Source of the DNA: Bullera alba | Taxonomy: Eukaryota; Basidiomycota; Tremellomycetes; Tremellales; Bulleraceae | Direction: 5' to 3' | Assembly (NCBI GenBank): GCA_001600095.1 | Contig: BCIX01000001.1 | Span: 6,163,198-6,227,197, forward strand | DNA: 64,000 nucleotides | In this document: in pieces, positions 11,658 through 24,139 of the stretch | Layout: each line of letters starts with the position of its first letter | Numbering within the stretch: position 1 is the stretch's first letter | Notes under the pieces: model-generated | The model's database searches: none | Told to the model about the DNA's origin: nothing | Seen by the model: only the letters and a program-made list of their open reading frames with translations | Translations under genes and position numbers: made by a program

Positions 11658-13936
11658 TTATTTCTTTCCGACAAAGTTCTCGGTGAATCGACCGAAGAGG
11701 CCCTTGCCCTGAGGGCTGGCGACATCTCGGGCGGGAGGTGCCTCTACCGACTCGGTCCCGTCCTGGTTGACAGAAGGAGCACGGGGAACTTCGCCGAGCG
11801 ACTCTTCGATCGTCTTTGCGTGGTTGTCGCCCTCGACTGCACCAGCTTGAGATGGGGGAGCTTGAGGAGCGGATAGGGTGGAACCAGTCTCCTCACCAGT
11901 TGTGGGCTCCTCACGGGCGGGCGCCTTTTCCTCCTTTCTCGACTTTCGTCGCTCAACGCCAGCCGCGGACACCTCGGACTCGGCCTCGGCGTGCTCAGCC
12001 TGGCCGGCGTGCTCGGCGTGCTCAGATGCGTGGGGGTTGCCGGATGGCTCGACGGGTCCGAGTTCTGGCTGTCCAGGCTTCTTGTCGACCTGGAAAATGG
12101 ATTAGCGTACGTCAGCCAGTCAGACTGAACGACTCACGGCGTATCCGTTGGGTCCGACCTCAACTGGAGCGGCAGAACCAGACGAGTAAGCTGGAACCTC
12201 CTCGTGGTCGCCGTCGGCCTCGACAGCGTCTTCGTCGTGCTCCTCGTCCTCGTGTCGGTGGTCCTCATCCTCGGCCTCGACAGAGCTTCCATCCTCATCG
12301 TCCTCCTCCTCCTCATCGAGCTCCTCCTCGGATTGGTAGCTGTCATAGATTAGCGGGATGAATCTGCATCAAACCGGTTTGACTCACCCAACAGATCGGA
12401 CGGCTTGGGCGACGGGTCCGTCTCGCTCCATCTGCTCGCTGGCCACGAGGTATCGGGCAACGAGCATTCGAAGGTCGTTCCAGACCTCCATCATCTCCTC
12501 GTGAGATCGAGCACGGAAAGTGAAAGCAGTGTCGCTGCCACCGAAGAAGCCCTTGCCACCTGGGGTCTTGCCGACGGCGGAAGTTCCGTCCTTTCGGCCC
12601 TCAATGTGGAATTTGTGAGACTTGGCAGTAGTGGCCGAAGAAGGTGGGCCAAGAGTGCAGGCAGGCAAGAAGAGCGACCAGACTGGGTGAGTCGCGGTGG
12701 TAGGGTCAGACGAGGCGTACTCGTGGAGGTAACCAGCTGGGGTAAGGACGTAGAATCCCTCTTTGTAGCTCTTGGTGAATCGCTTCTTCCTCTCGAGGAG
12801 ACCAGTGTGAACTGGGGTGACGCTTGGGTCGTTCTTGCCTGGGTAGTCAATGGCGTCTGGGTTTCGCAGAGGGGTCTCTGGGTCGAGCAGGTGGTCGGAT
12901 CGGGCGGCGAACGAGATCCACTCTCTGTCTGGCATGAGCTGGGCCATGTTGACACCAAGCTGTCTCCAAGTCTCCTGGACAGAAGAGGACATTCGGGACT
13001 GCCACTCGTCGAAGGTAGACCAGGCAGACTGGATCGATCGGACAATGCCCTCCTCGAAGTGGGCAGAGTTCTGCTGCATGATGACGATCGACTTCTGGAG
13101 CGAGTTCTCCTCGTGGACCTGAAGAGTGTTAGCTACAGAACTGAACACGGAGACAATTGTAGCTCACCTGCTTCTGGAGCTGCTTCATAACGGCCATGTT
13201 GACGGCGAATGGGTCCTCCTTGGCACCAACACTCATTGGGGTGTGGTTCACGGCACCGATGGCTCGAGCCAAGTCGCTGATGGACTTGGTGGAGAGCTCT
13301 CGCTCCCGGGCGACGCTGGCAGCGAGTTTACCAGTGTCGTTCTGGACGTTCTTGATGTGCGCCTTGATCTCGGTTCGGAGTTTCTGCAAGTGCTGGACAA
13401 TTGACGACTCGATAGTCCTGGCAAGAGAAGAGTGCGAGTCGGCAATGAGCCTGGTCTTGTCTCGAATAGTGTAGAACACGTCCTATCAGGTGATTAGAAT
13501 AGCCTCGCAGCTGTTGACAACGCGCTGCTCACCTGCATGCCGCCCTCGCCCAGGAACTGGTTTCCTGGCCTGAATGGCACCTGGATGACGGCTCCGAGCT
13601 TGGTGAGCTCTTTGGAGGTGTTGGCCTCGATGTCGGCGACACCCTCGAAGTAGGCTGCGGACGGTCAGCCTAATGTTCCGCCGGCGTTTGAGATTCGAGC
13701 TCGACTTACAGATGAGCATCTTGACGATCTGCTTCCAAGCGGTGAACCTCTCGATGAGGATGTCGGAAGGCTTGAGCTCATGAGGAGCAGTGTTCTTCTT
13801 GATCTGGAATCAGAGGTATCAGCAGGATGCAAGGCCAGTGGAATGACGACGCCGGTGACAAACTCACCAAGCTCTGGTTTCTGGACACGGTAGACGCCCT
13901 GGACTCTGTCCTCGAGACGGTGTCGAATCGGGACAT
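11658..13936 (-). CDS. SLM1: SLM1/SLM2-type phosphoinositide-binding protein (BAR-like + PH domain)
   Basis: Orthologue of the yeast Slm proteins, TORC2 effectors that bind PI(4,5)P2 at the plasma membrane (known for the family). Seven exons (13936-13868, 13803-13710, 13654-13533, 13482-13168, 13118-12388, 12339-12138, 12089-11658) give 654 aa. An N-terminal Ser-rich tail is followed by SDILIERFTAWKQIVKML and a long helical F-BAR-like region of about 250 residues. The PH domain begins around HTGLLERKKRFTKSYKEGF, includes YVLTPAGYLHEY and FHIEGRKDG, and ends with the VWNDLRMLVARYL helix. The C-terminal third is acidic and disordered and ends GLFGRFTENFVGKK. Confidence 0.93.
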
Positions 13937-14507
13937 TGTTGGCGAGATGTTGTTTGCGTGTGGGTAGTGTTGAGAGTAGTTTGGATGAGGATAGAAGGGA
14001 TTGGAAGATGGGATAGAAGACCAAGAGTTAAATACCTAGTGGATATGGGAAATGGCGAGGCGGGGGGGAGGAGTAGGGGGGGACGGCGACGGTGGCAGGG
14101 TAAACGTCGGTGGGATGGGAGCTGCTCTCCCCGGTGGTTTATTGCCGAACACGGAATTAATCTTGCCTCTTGTGGGTTGGACGACGTCATAAGCTTGCAC
14201 CTCCCAAAAGTGGCAATCACCGCCCACCCGCATCGGGGAGCAACCTGGAGCAACGTGAATGAACTCGACGTGGCCCAAAACAGCAAAATGCATGGCACAA
14301 GCAGCATCCAAGATGGCAGGCAGACCCCGCGGCTTGGCTTGCATACACTCCCTTTACGAGGCAGAGCTGCTCAATTGCTGGATTGGATACATATGAGGAG
14401 ACGACACCACTACTAGTTACATTCATGTATGTCGTGTCTAATGAGGGGGAACTACGAGTCAAATGATATATTACATTTGCCGTCAGCGTCGCCGCTTCAG
14501 GTGATGT
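13937..14507. promoter_or_regulatory. SLM1 promoter region with G-runs; 3' flank of Sfk1-like gene
   Basis: A 571-bp interval. At 14062-14068 and 14076-14082 there are two runs of seven G on the plus strand. On the SLM1-sense strand these are C-rich, so they form part of a pyrimidine-rich promoter/5' leader about 130 bp upstream of the SLM1 ATG. I see no coding gene. Confidence 0.5.
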
Positions 14508-15924
14508 CTAGTATACTCTCGGGCCGTCGTTGGTCTGGACGATCTGACTGCTGTCGTAGCCTTGGACGCCAGCGGGAGGAGGAGGCGCCATTGTAGGCTG
14601 ACCACTACCTGGAGCAGCGGTTTGACTCATCATCGGAGTCGAACTGGCCATGCTGTCTCGGCCAACGTAACCACCATTACCGACGACGCTTCCCTGTTCG
14701 ACGTCGTTGATCGAGGGCTGGGTCGCGACAAACTTCTCCTGGCCGTTATTCCTTGCCCACATGTTGCGTCGCATCAGGGCGAATCGGTCCTGCCATCGTT
14801 CTGGGTGCTCCTCGAACGCTCGTCGGCCGGTGAAGTCGTCTCCTTCGCCGTGCTTCTCCTGCCATTTGGCCAGTCGTCGCATGTATCGCTCAGAGGATTT
14901 GCCAGCGGGCCAGAGATCGGCAGCGAGAGTGAGGAAGTAGAAGACCAGGATGAACGCTACAGTCCACTCGAGAGCAGCGCAAGCAGAGGTGATACGATTG
15001 CACTGGGCGGCGCTGAATCGGCCCTTGGGGTCGATGTCACCGGAGCACTGAACGTCGTCAGCAAAAAGCCCACGGAGTATCCTCTGAAGTACTCACCAGA
15101 CCGTAGGTCACACCAAATGCGATGGCGGTGAGAACGGCAAAACCGACAACGATGAGCTTGAGTATCGAGTTTCGAAGTAAGCTCTTCCTGTCCGGGTGAT
15201 CTTTGTGCAACGACCACTGTGACATGTCAGATTGCGTGATTCTTGGTAACCGAAGAGTGACTTACGATCTCGCCAGATTGAAAGATAGCAGAAATGGCGA
15301 CGCCGACGACGAAGACCAAAGTCATAGACCAGTGAACGGTACTGTGGTTGAATGTGTCGAACTGAACCTCACATCAGCTTATGATTGTCCATCTCCACTG
15401 AGACCACTCACGATCGAGAGCAGGATGAGACCGGCACTGCCGACAACGCCGAAGAAGATGGCAAGCCAATCTGAGAACTCTCGTCAGTTGTCCGTCATCT
15501 CGCTGCGAGGCATGAGCCGACTCACCAAAGATCTTCTCCCTTGTCCTGAGGTCCACGGGCAGTCTGTCGACATGTCGCAACCACCTCTCGGAGAACAGAG
15601 ACAAGATGTAGAATCCAGCGGTCACACAGCAGATACAGATAAACAATGTCTTGTGGACAGCACCGACGTCCGAGATGAAGACGACACTTGCTTCATCGCC
15701 TCTGTATCGTGGTTTTCCGTCGGTAACCCATAACAGCAGCAAGGCAAGAATGCCTCCGAGCCATGTCAGACCCGCGATGATCGGGAAGAAGATGTATGGG
15801 CCGAAGACTAAAAAGAGCTGAGTCAGTAGACGATCAAGTAGGTAGAACGTATGTACGAGTCGAGCTACTCACACAGATGAGAGGTGAACGTCCTCGTGTT
15901 GAGGTGAAGAGGTAATCTAGCCAT
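14508..15924 (-). CDS. Frag1/DRAM/Sfk1-family membrane protein
   Basis: Polytopic membrane protein of the Frag1/DRAM/Sfk1 family. Yeast Sfk1 works with the PI 4-kinase Stt4 at the plasma membrane; the role here is inferred. Several short exons run from MARLPLHLNTRTFTSHL. Visible membrane segments include IFFPIIAGLTWLGGILALLL, TLFICICCVTAGFYILSLF, WLAIFFGVVGSAGLILLSI, SMTLVFVVGVAISAIF, LIVVGFAVLTAIAFGV and ALEWTVAFILVFYFLTL. Family features are ISDVGAVHKTLF, FSERWLRH and FDTFNHSTVHW. The cytosolic tail of roughly 130 residues is Pro/Ser/Gln-rich. The gene is co-oriented with SLM1 and lies 571 bp upstream of it. Confidence 0.85.
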
Positions 15925-16854
15925 GGTGGTGGATGCGATCGAAGGGGATGCAGACAATGTTGAACAAGCCGCCGAAACGTTGCCTTATCTTCTATCGACA
16001 CGAGGATCTATAACACAAAATGAAAGTCGGATGCGGAGGTCAGACAAGATGATCTGGTGCCCTTGTCTTAGACATCCACGAGCTATATGACACTCGCTCA
16101 ACCAGGCTCAACCCCACTTGGATGTATCGACATGATGACTATCGCTTTCGGATTTTTTCTTCGAATAGACCTTTCATCCGACGTCATTTTCGCGGCAAGC
16201 CGTAAAGCCTGCGGCAATTTCAACCTCGAGTTCGCTGATGGGCAGTCCGGAGCTGGGCGCTGGACCTTCGGCGACGGATCCCAAGAGCGAATAGGGACGG
16301 CTCCAGACCTTCAAAGTGGAGGTCCACAAGGGCACACGTCGTCTTTGCCGCATTCGATCGCCCGTTTCAGACAAAGAGTTGGTCTAAGACGCGCGAGGTG
16401 ACAAACCACCGCTCACATCGTCCATCATGACGTCACAGATCTCCGTCTAATGTTCGTCTCTTGGTTCGTCTATGAGCAGGGTGCCGACTTCTTACACACG
16501 GTACATGCATCATATGTGTCCAAGCATAAGTGCATGAGTAGCCATGCTGTTCTTGTAGAACTATGTGCATTTCCTGCCTGCATATGACTGTACTAGCTAC
16601 GGACCATCTTTCAACCTCAGTGTGTCAGGCTTTGTTTTCCTCGTCCATCGTCAAGCTCCATCCTGGTCCATCTTATTCTGTCCAAACGCTCGAGCTGGCG
16701 GTCGATTCCGTAACGGATGACTTATATACCAACTCAAGAAGATTTCTTGGCTCTATTCCCCTCGCTATGATATCTGAACGCTGAGGCGTCAGAAATGGAC
16801 CACAAGGATACACTAACAAGAGCAGACTCACCTTGAAAGTCGTTCACACCAAAT
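15925..16854. other. Intergenic, 930 bp
   Basis: Promoter side of the Sfk1-like gene and 3' side of the PARP-finger gene. I see no convincing gene, tRNA or repeat. The open frames of 60-100 codons here look like chance. Confidence 0.5.
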
Positions 16855-18555
16855 CTACTCATCGCTCAACTCCGAATCGCTCTCGACTTTGACGTTGCTT
16901 TTCCCGCCCTTGGCCTAGCGGGACATCAGCTTCTATGCACACGCGGATCGCGTACGCCAACCAGCTGACCTGGGCTTTGGCTTGCGGTTTCCCCTCAGCT
17001 GCTTTCTTGCCTCCCTTCTTCGAGACGGGTTTCTGCGGGGTGTCAGACCACCCTTTGCATCAATACGGTTAGGACTCACCTTCTCTGGCTCTTCGGACTC
17101 TTCTGTCACCTTCTTCGCCGGCTACACTGCAATCAGCCTTCGACGGAACTTCGGCTTTGAGCATATTGACACACCTTTCTGCCCTTCTTCGGCTTCGGCT
17201 GTTCCTCCTCTGACTCGACCGGCGTTAGCGCGTCTTCTTCCTCCTCCTCGCTCGCTTCCGAGGAATCGTCCTTCAGAGACTGCCAATTGTCAGCGATAGG
17301 GTTCACTATTGATCACTAGTGGACTCACTTTGCGAGCGGTCTTCGCAGCCGCTCGGGGTCTCTTCGCTTTTGGAGCCTCTTCGTTGTCTTCCTTCTCTTC
17401 CTCCTTCACTTTGCTCTTCTTCGCTGGGGTTCGCTTCTTGGGCTCCTTCTTTGGCGTTTGATCATCTCCCTGATCTTCTTCGTCCTTGACTTGGTTCTTC
17501 TTCGCCGGGGTTCGTTTCTTGGGCTGCGTTTTTGGCTTTTCATCCTCCTCCGCCTCCTCTTCGTCTTCCTCCTTGACCAGGGACTTCTTCGCCGGTGTTC
17601 GCTTTTTTGGCTTTGGCTTTTCGTCCTCGGCATCTGACTCCGAGGCTTCCTTCTTCACCTTACTTTTCCTCGCCTTTTAAGATGTCAGCGGATGCTCTAC
17701 CTCTGCGTTGATAGGCGCCCACCTTTTTGGGCTCCGGCGAGCCATCCTCATCGGGATCCGCTTTCTTCGCTCGTTTCTTAGCCGGCGCCTTCTTCTTCTT
17801 TTTGGGTGAAGCATCATCGGATCCTTCACCCTCTTCGCCTTCTGGACGCCTAGCCGTCTCGGGTATGTCCTCATCTGCGACTGGAGTTCGGGAAGAAAAT
17901 CAGAAACGTCCTCCTGGTATCTGACTGCAGCTTACCAGCTCCTGCCTCCCAGGCTGCAGTAACCTGAACTCGTGATCAGCCAGTCATCTGGAAACAACGA
18001 GAGCGGTGTCCCCACCTTCTCCTGGTAGTGCTCTCTTGATGCTAGAATCAGCCATGATCAACAAAGATACAATGCCCGCTCACGGAAGTTCGTCGACTGT
18101 GGCAGTAGTTACATCAGCTCAACGACCCATTGGTATGGAGGGAGCTTTTCGATTGTGATCCCGCGCATCACTCACAGCCATCAAGTTCCTCCGCGTTGTC
18201 AAACTCCTTTTTCAGGTTCAGTATCACCTTTGGAGTGACACCTAGACAAGATTCAGCAGACTTCTAGTCATATTCCCCCAGCCAATACTGTGAGCAGCGC
18301 CTACTCACAGCCCCAGTGACGCCATTTGAAACTGCCATGACCCATGAACTCGAGCCAGGTACCGAGTCTGAAATCCCCTTTCACGAATTTCGTCCCTTTG
18401 CATGGCTGACTTCCTGATGATGATCGTCAGCTTCCGGAGCAGAGGTCAGAGGAAGCTGATCCGGGTTCACCCCGAGCTGGTCGCCGAGGTTGTTCTAACT
18501 ACTCACCGACGCAAGCCGCTCGGGCGTTCTCCGCCAGGTCGAGGCGGTATGGCAT
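16855..18555 (-). CDS. PARP-type zinc-finger protein with Lys-rich repeat tail
   Basis: Probable nuclear DNA-binding protein. The N-terminus MPYRLDLAENARAACVG is spliced to SQPCKGTKFVKGDFRLGTW, then SFKWRHWG and CVTPKVILNLKKEFDNAEEL. This is a fungal PARP-type zinc finger with a Cys/Cys and His/Cys ligand pattern. The rest is low-complexity acidic and Lys-rich sequence with three copies of KKRTPAKK (plus-strand positions 17416-17439, 17497-17520, 17584-17607), each followed by a VKEE/VKDEE-type element. A run PKAKRPRAAAKTARK resembles a nuclear-localisation or histone-H1-like segment. The last exon ends VESDSELSDE. No PARP catalytic domain is present. Several small N-terminal exons are approximate. 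Confidence 0.8.
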
Positions 18556-19158
18556 ATCGACGATGGGTTTATGACTTGATTAAAGAACTCGGATGTGTTG
18601 TGTATCTTCCGACTTGATAGGGCCTTGAAAATTGAATGAGCAGTGTGGTGATGAAAAGGTGAATAGGTGAAGTTGATCAGACTCGACTTGCTTGACGATC
18701 GCTCAGTCAGGCTCGGTGACGTTTGTAGCTTCTCATGTTCTGAAACGCCAGCCATTGGAGTATTTACGTAAGACCTTCCGTCCCTCGGGCATTAATTGGC
18801 TACTTCGGGCAAGACCGGCAAGAGGGCACAGGAGGAGAGAGAGCGTCGGACGCGTTTCGAACATGGTTTTGAGTTGCAAGCTGAGTAACTTAGAGAGTAT
18901 CGCTCGCTGTTGTTGGTGCTGTATCACAGATCGAACAACATCGGTCGATCGCGGGTAGGAAGAGCAACAGCGTGGTAAATGGGACAACCGCGATTCGCCT
19001 CGCCACCGCTCTCAATGATTCCAATCACTCCCGTCTTTGCTCCTTTCTCAACGTCCCTTTAACAACGCATCGACCATCGATCATTCCGCTCAGTTCAACT
19101 TGTATACAGCGCCATCGTCAACTCAGGCTTCAGACGTTAACAGGATCTGAGATCCATC
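18556..19158. promoter_or_regulatory. Divergent promoter region, PARP-finger gene / VNX1-like gene
   Basis: A 603-bp interval between two divergent start codons. No TATA box or gene was identified. Confidence 0.5.
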
Positions 19159-22100
19159 ATGCCATCTGTGGACAAGCAACCAGGGGAGGAGGGAGCAAGC
19201 GGAAGCAGCAGTCGTAGTGGAGGTTCGGATTCGACCGAGGTTCCCAGTCCACACCTCAATCCCGATCATAGCACCGAGAACCAAGCGTCCAGCAGCCCAA
19301 CTGCGACTGCAGCCAACGTACAGCAGGGACTAGGAAAGGGTCTACCAGAGGTGAGTCAGTCTCTCGGCGCGGTCACGGATGCTGCGGTGGTATCACGCCT
19401 TGCATTGCGCTCGGACGATAGATGATCGATGAAACGTGGCTTGATGCGCTTGGTGCCGAAAGCCCCTTACTTGGACTAGTTAGCGAGTCGCTTGGGAGGC
19501 GACCGGCTGGATCGACCAGAAGGGTGACATATAAGTGTCGCTGTTGTGACATCGGCCCGTGTTCTTGTTTGCAAACAAAACCAAACATACTGGACATCTT
19601 TGCTTACTGTACGTTTAGCATCCACCTTCGAGTACAACCACCACTACACGTCCTGGTCCTTCACGCAGTAGTCACTCGCCCAGTCGCGCTTCCGTCCTGT
19701 CCACAGGCGAGGATACACCCACGCCGAATACCCTCTCTCCGGCCTTTCGACCGCGTTTGACACTTCATCAATCGAACCTCATGACGCCAGGCGCGACTTC
19801 CAACTCGGGGGATCAGACGCCCAGAATGAGTGGCTCAATGCGAGGTGTCCCCGCCAGCGGCTCCTTCGGTGGCAATATCCCTGGATCCCCAGCATGGAGC
19901 GTTCCTCGGCCATCGAGGACGATGCGGAACAACACGTCGACAGGGATGCCCTCGTCATACAATTTCAACACGTCAAATTCGGGTCATGGTCAAGCGGGAT
20001 CTGGGTCAATGTCGCGCTCGGCATCCAGAGCTCGCCCTGCACTATCCGCTCAAAACTCGACGGCGGCACTCACGGGTACTTTCCGGCTAAGCAAGGATGC
20101 TGAAGACGAGGAAGACATCGAGGACAGAGGCCAAGCCCTCATCAAACAGAGGCAGAAGGAGCGAAAGCAAATCCGCAAGGCCAAGGAGAAGGAGAAGGAG
20201 CGGGAGCGTAGACTAGCAGAGAACGATGGCGTGGTCGACAGCTCTGCTCCACCCACCGGGCAGCCGGACGAGTCGTTCAACGCTCAGCAGTCCAGACAGC
20301 CAATTGGACAACAGCAGTACGGCCCTCCTCCAAAGACTGCAAGGTCCGTCTCGAGAGCCAGGACTGCTAGCGCGACCAGATCAGTTCGACAGCAAGCCAG
20401 CGAAAGCTATTTCTCCAGCAGCGGAACCGCGACGCCCAGAGACGGCGGGCTGAGTCCCCATGAGTACAGGCGGCCCGCATCCATCTACTCCAGCACAGCC
20501 GATGACGACGAGGACACGGCTGGGCTTGAGCAATCGACCATATTGGACGAGGTGGTACAGGAAGTCGTTGATGAGGAGACCATTGGTCACGACGACGAGG
20601 ATGACGAGGACGATGATGATGAAGAAGAGCTCAGTGGGGAAGGCGATGATGAGGGGGTCACCCTCAGGGATCGTCAAGATGTGAGTTACGATGCGACGGT
20701 AATGTGGGACAAGTGCTGATTGGGACTTCTAGGCGATCAACATCGAGCATCCTTTCGGTCTACCCATCTGGAAGCCAGCGTTGTACCGTAAATCCCGGTC
20801 AGTCACCAGGAATGCCGAGTCCGCGCTTCACAACATTCCCTCGGCTGCAGCAGAGAGACATCTACTCCCGGGCAATCTACTCTGGGTCCTGCTCTTTGGA
20901 TGGTGGCTGGCTATCACCTGCTTCATCGTGGCAGTATTGGTCAGCGGGGCCGAGGTACTGGGCGGTGGACGTGGTGGCTATGGCAAGACGTTACGAGGGT
21001 TGGCATGGTATATCGGGTGGCCATTCGGCAAGTACGTTGAAGGCGAGGGTGCGCCCGAGGAAGATGAGGAGAACGACGGCGAGGAGCATGGTGAAGCTGG
21101 TAATGGTCTCGACAGCGGCAGCAACGGGTATGGTGCACTCGACGGTTCGCCAATTCGAGGAAAAGGCCACGTATCCCGACAACCTTCCGACGGCGCAAGT
21201 TCCGGCATGACCATCAGGGACAGACGACGTTCTATTGGTGATTCCAACACTATTCCTGACGAGCCGATCAGTATCGCCGAACCTCTCAAATCAGCAGCAA
21301 CAATCCGCGAGAGAAGAGAACCGACCGTTTCTTTCGCTACGACCGTCAAAGATGCGGCACACGAATCTCTCCAAGGTCAGAGTGGCGAGCGAGCACCACT
21401 TTTAGGTAATAAATCCTCTCCAGGCGCGTTCAGACGGCCTCGGAACAAAAAGGCAAAGATGCTTGGGAGATTGGTATACTGGCCTGGATTCATCCTCATT
21501 GTCGCTCCGCTCATGCTCTTCGTCTGCGTTCTCTGCTGGGGTTTCGTCATCACCATCCCTATGGCCAAGCTTACTTGGAAACTGCTCAACCTGCTCGCAT
21601 TCCGACCCCTCGAGATCAACTTCCGAGCAGCACCCAAGATTTCCGTCATGACACCGCACGGTTCGCCAGGTGGCAGTGCCGACGAGTCTGGCGACACGAC
21701 TCTCGCCGGCAGTGGCACTTCGTCCAGCCCCGGAGGTGGCTTCACCATCAAACGAGCCAGACTCACAGCAGGACAAGTAGCTCCGACATCGGGACCCAAG
21801 TCGACCGTACTGCTGTGCACGTACCGAGCAGTCGGTCTGCAGTACTACAAGTATACGGTTGGAGGTGTGAATATCATGTTCATCAATTTGATGCCATTGG
21901 TCTTCTTCACCATTATCGACGGTATGCTCATTCTCCCAGCGGTCGAGAGAGCTCATCACGCCGGCAGAACGGTCTCCCCGTTCTTCACCCTGGTCACGTC
22001 GCAGGCGCTCATCTTCGTGCTCGGCCTCGCCTCCGTCATCCCGCTCAGTTACTTCATTGGCATGGCCGTCGCTTCGATCTCTGCGCAGTCGTCCATCGGC

Positions 22101-24139
22101 ATGGGCGCGGTGATCAACGCCACTTTCGGTTCAATCATCGAAATTATCCTATACTCGATCGCCCTAACGCAAGGAAAGGGTAGATTGGTTGAAGGTTCGA
22201 TTGTCGGCAGTATTCTCGCAGGAGTCTTGTTGATGCCCGGGGCGAGTATGTGCAGTGGTGCCTTGAAGAGGAAGGAACAAAAGTTCAACGCGAAGAGCGC
22301 TGGAGTTACTAGTACGATGTTGATCATGGCTATCATCGGAACTCTTACCCCGACAATGTTCTACCAAACGTACGGAACTGTGAGTCACCAGTGCCAAGTA
22401 TAAAGGTAAAGATATACTAACTCTACTCTCTAGTTCGAGTTACATTGCAGCGGTTGTCCCGAGCCCGACAATGGTAGCCACAGGTCTCACGGCAACCGGA
22501 CAATCACTCCCAGCGACGCTTGGCAGTGCAACAATTGCTACTATGAACACCCCGACCCAGTATCCGACCCATTCTACCAGGATCAAGTCAAGACTTTGAT
22601 GTATGCCTGTGCAGGGATCCTTCTTTTCGTGAGTTAGCAGTCTGGCTCAGTGACCGTAAATTTGCCGACTGATGCCGTTCAGTCCTACCTGATAGGCCTG
22701 TGGTTCTCGCTCAAGACGCACGCGGCGCAGATCTGGCAAAACCCACAACAGCTCATGAAGGCGGAAGAACATCCGGCGGCGGCGGCGGGTCTTCATCCCT
22801 CTGTCCGATCGGCACTGCATCAACGCGTCACTCCCCAAGCGGTGATGCAGCACATCCTCCCCTTGCACAAAGACCAGACAGATGCACCGGGCAAGGACAC
22901 GAAGACCGACCCCGCCACCAGCGCGAACAGTCCCGTCATGGCATCACAGGCTAGCACATTGCGGCTGCCTGGATCGACTGGACCCAAGACGGCGCCTATC
23001 CTGCGAGACAACCACAGCAAATCGTCTGATCAGCCTCTAGACCATTCGAGATCGACTAGCGGCCAGTACAATCTCCCAGCCGGGTACACCCCCTTCCTTG
23101 AGTCCGTCGACAGGGACATCAACACTGCCAATCACCTTACGCCCATGAAGCTCCCAGGCACGCTCACCACTGAGGACTTTACCCGTGCCGTGGCAGTGGC
23201 CACCGTCTCGGCTCTGCGACACCAAGGCAGTATCATCTCCAGCCATCAGTCTTCGGCCAAGAAGGATCGTGCCGCATTGCATAATCCCCTCGCCACTGCC
23301 ACAGGACCAGCCACGCACCTTGCCCCGCCTGGAGCCCATGCAAAGGAAGGGAACGACGATGAAGAAGGTGGAGGTCACGATGCGCCATCTTGGACTCGAG
23401 GCTTCAGTGCCGGGGTGTTGCTGGCATGCACGCTGCTGTACGCCCTGATAGCCGGTGAGCTCCGAGATGCATGTAATCGCCAAACGCAGCTGACGATCCT
23501 CCAGAAATCCTTGTGGACGTCGTCGACGTGGTGCTCGATGGCTCGGGTATTGACGAAAAGTTCCTCGGATTGACCCTATTCGCTCTGGTCCCCAACACCA
23601 CCGAATTTATGAACGCCATGTCCTTCGCTCTGAATGGAAATATCGCATTGAGGTGAGTGGACATGATATGTCTACAAGCTCGCGTGCTGATACGCTTCTA
23701 ACTAGTATGGAGATTGGATCCGCATACGCGTTGCAAGTCTGTCTCCTGCAAATCCCTGCCATGGTGGCCTTTTCGGCGCTCTACGACCCAGGCAAGATGG
23801 GCGAGCTTGTGGATACATTCACGTGGGTCACCGCCTAAGGCTTCTCATACAGTTTCGCTGATCTGATTCCCCTGCAGACTCATCTTCCCTCGATGGGACG
23901 TGATCGCTATCATCCTCTCGATATTCCTCTTGACGTACACCTACATCGAAGCGCGGAGCAACTACCATCGAGGCTCGATCCTCGTCCTGGCCTACATCGT
24001 GCTGATCATGGGCTTCTACTATGCCCCCAGCAAAGGTCTAGGCGACGACAACATCGATCTGCTCACTTGGCCCAGTGAGACTGGGCCCGAGGATATCAGG
24101 AGCGCATGGAGCGTGGTCGCGAGCAAGCTCTGGGCGTAG
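19159..24139 (+). CDS. VNX1: VNX1-type vacuolar cation/proton exchanger
   Basis: CaCA-superfamily antiporter. Yeast Vnx1 exchanges Na+/K+ for H+ across the vacuolar membrane; the same role here is inferred. Eight exons (19159-19350, 19619-20680, 20733-22379, 22434-22628, 22683-23454, 23505-23652, 23706-23822, 23878-24139) give 1464 aa, much longer than the 908 aa of yeast. The first 430 or so residues are disordered, Ser/Pro-rich, with a KQRQKERKQIRKAKEKEKE helix and a strongly acidic patch. The core starts at INIEHPFGLPIWKPALYRKS. The first exchanger repeat includes GAVINATFGSIIEIILY and the second FALVPNTTEFMNAMSFALNG. A long cytosolic loop (about 22.7-23.4 kb) separates the halves. A Cys-rich loop (HCSGCPEPDN, WQCNNCYY) lies in the middle. 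Confidence 0.92.

Noticed and set aside
12405..13190. Plus-strand open frame of 261 codons
   Set aside because: It is antisense to SLM1 exon 5, which encodes the PH domain. The plus-strand product has no recognisable features.
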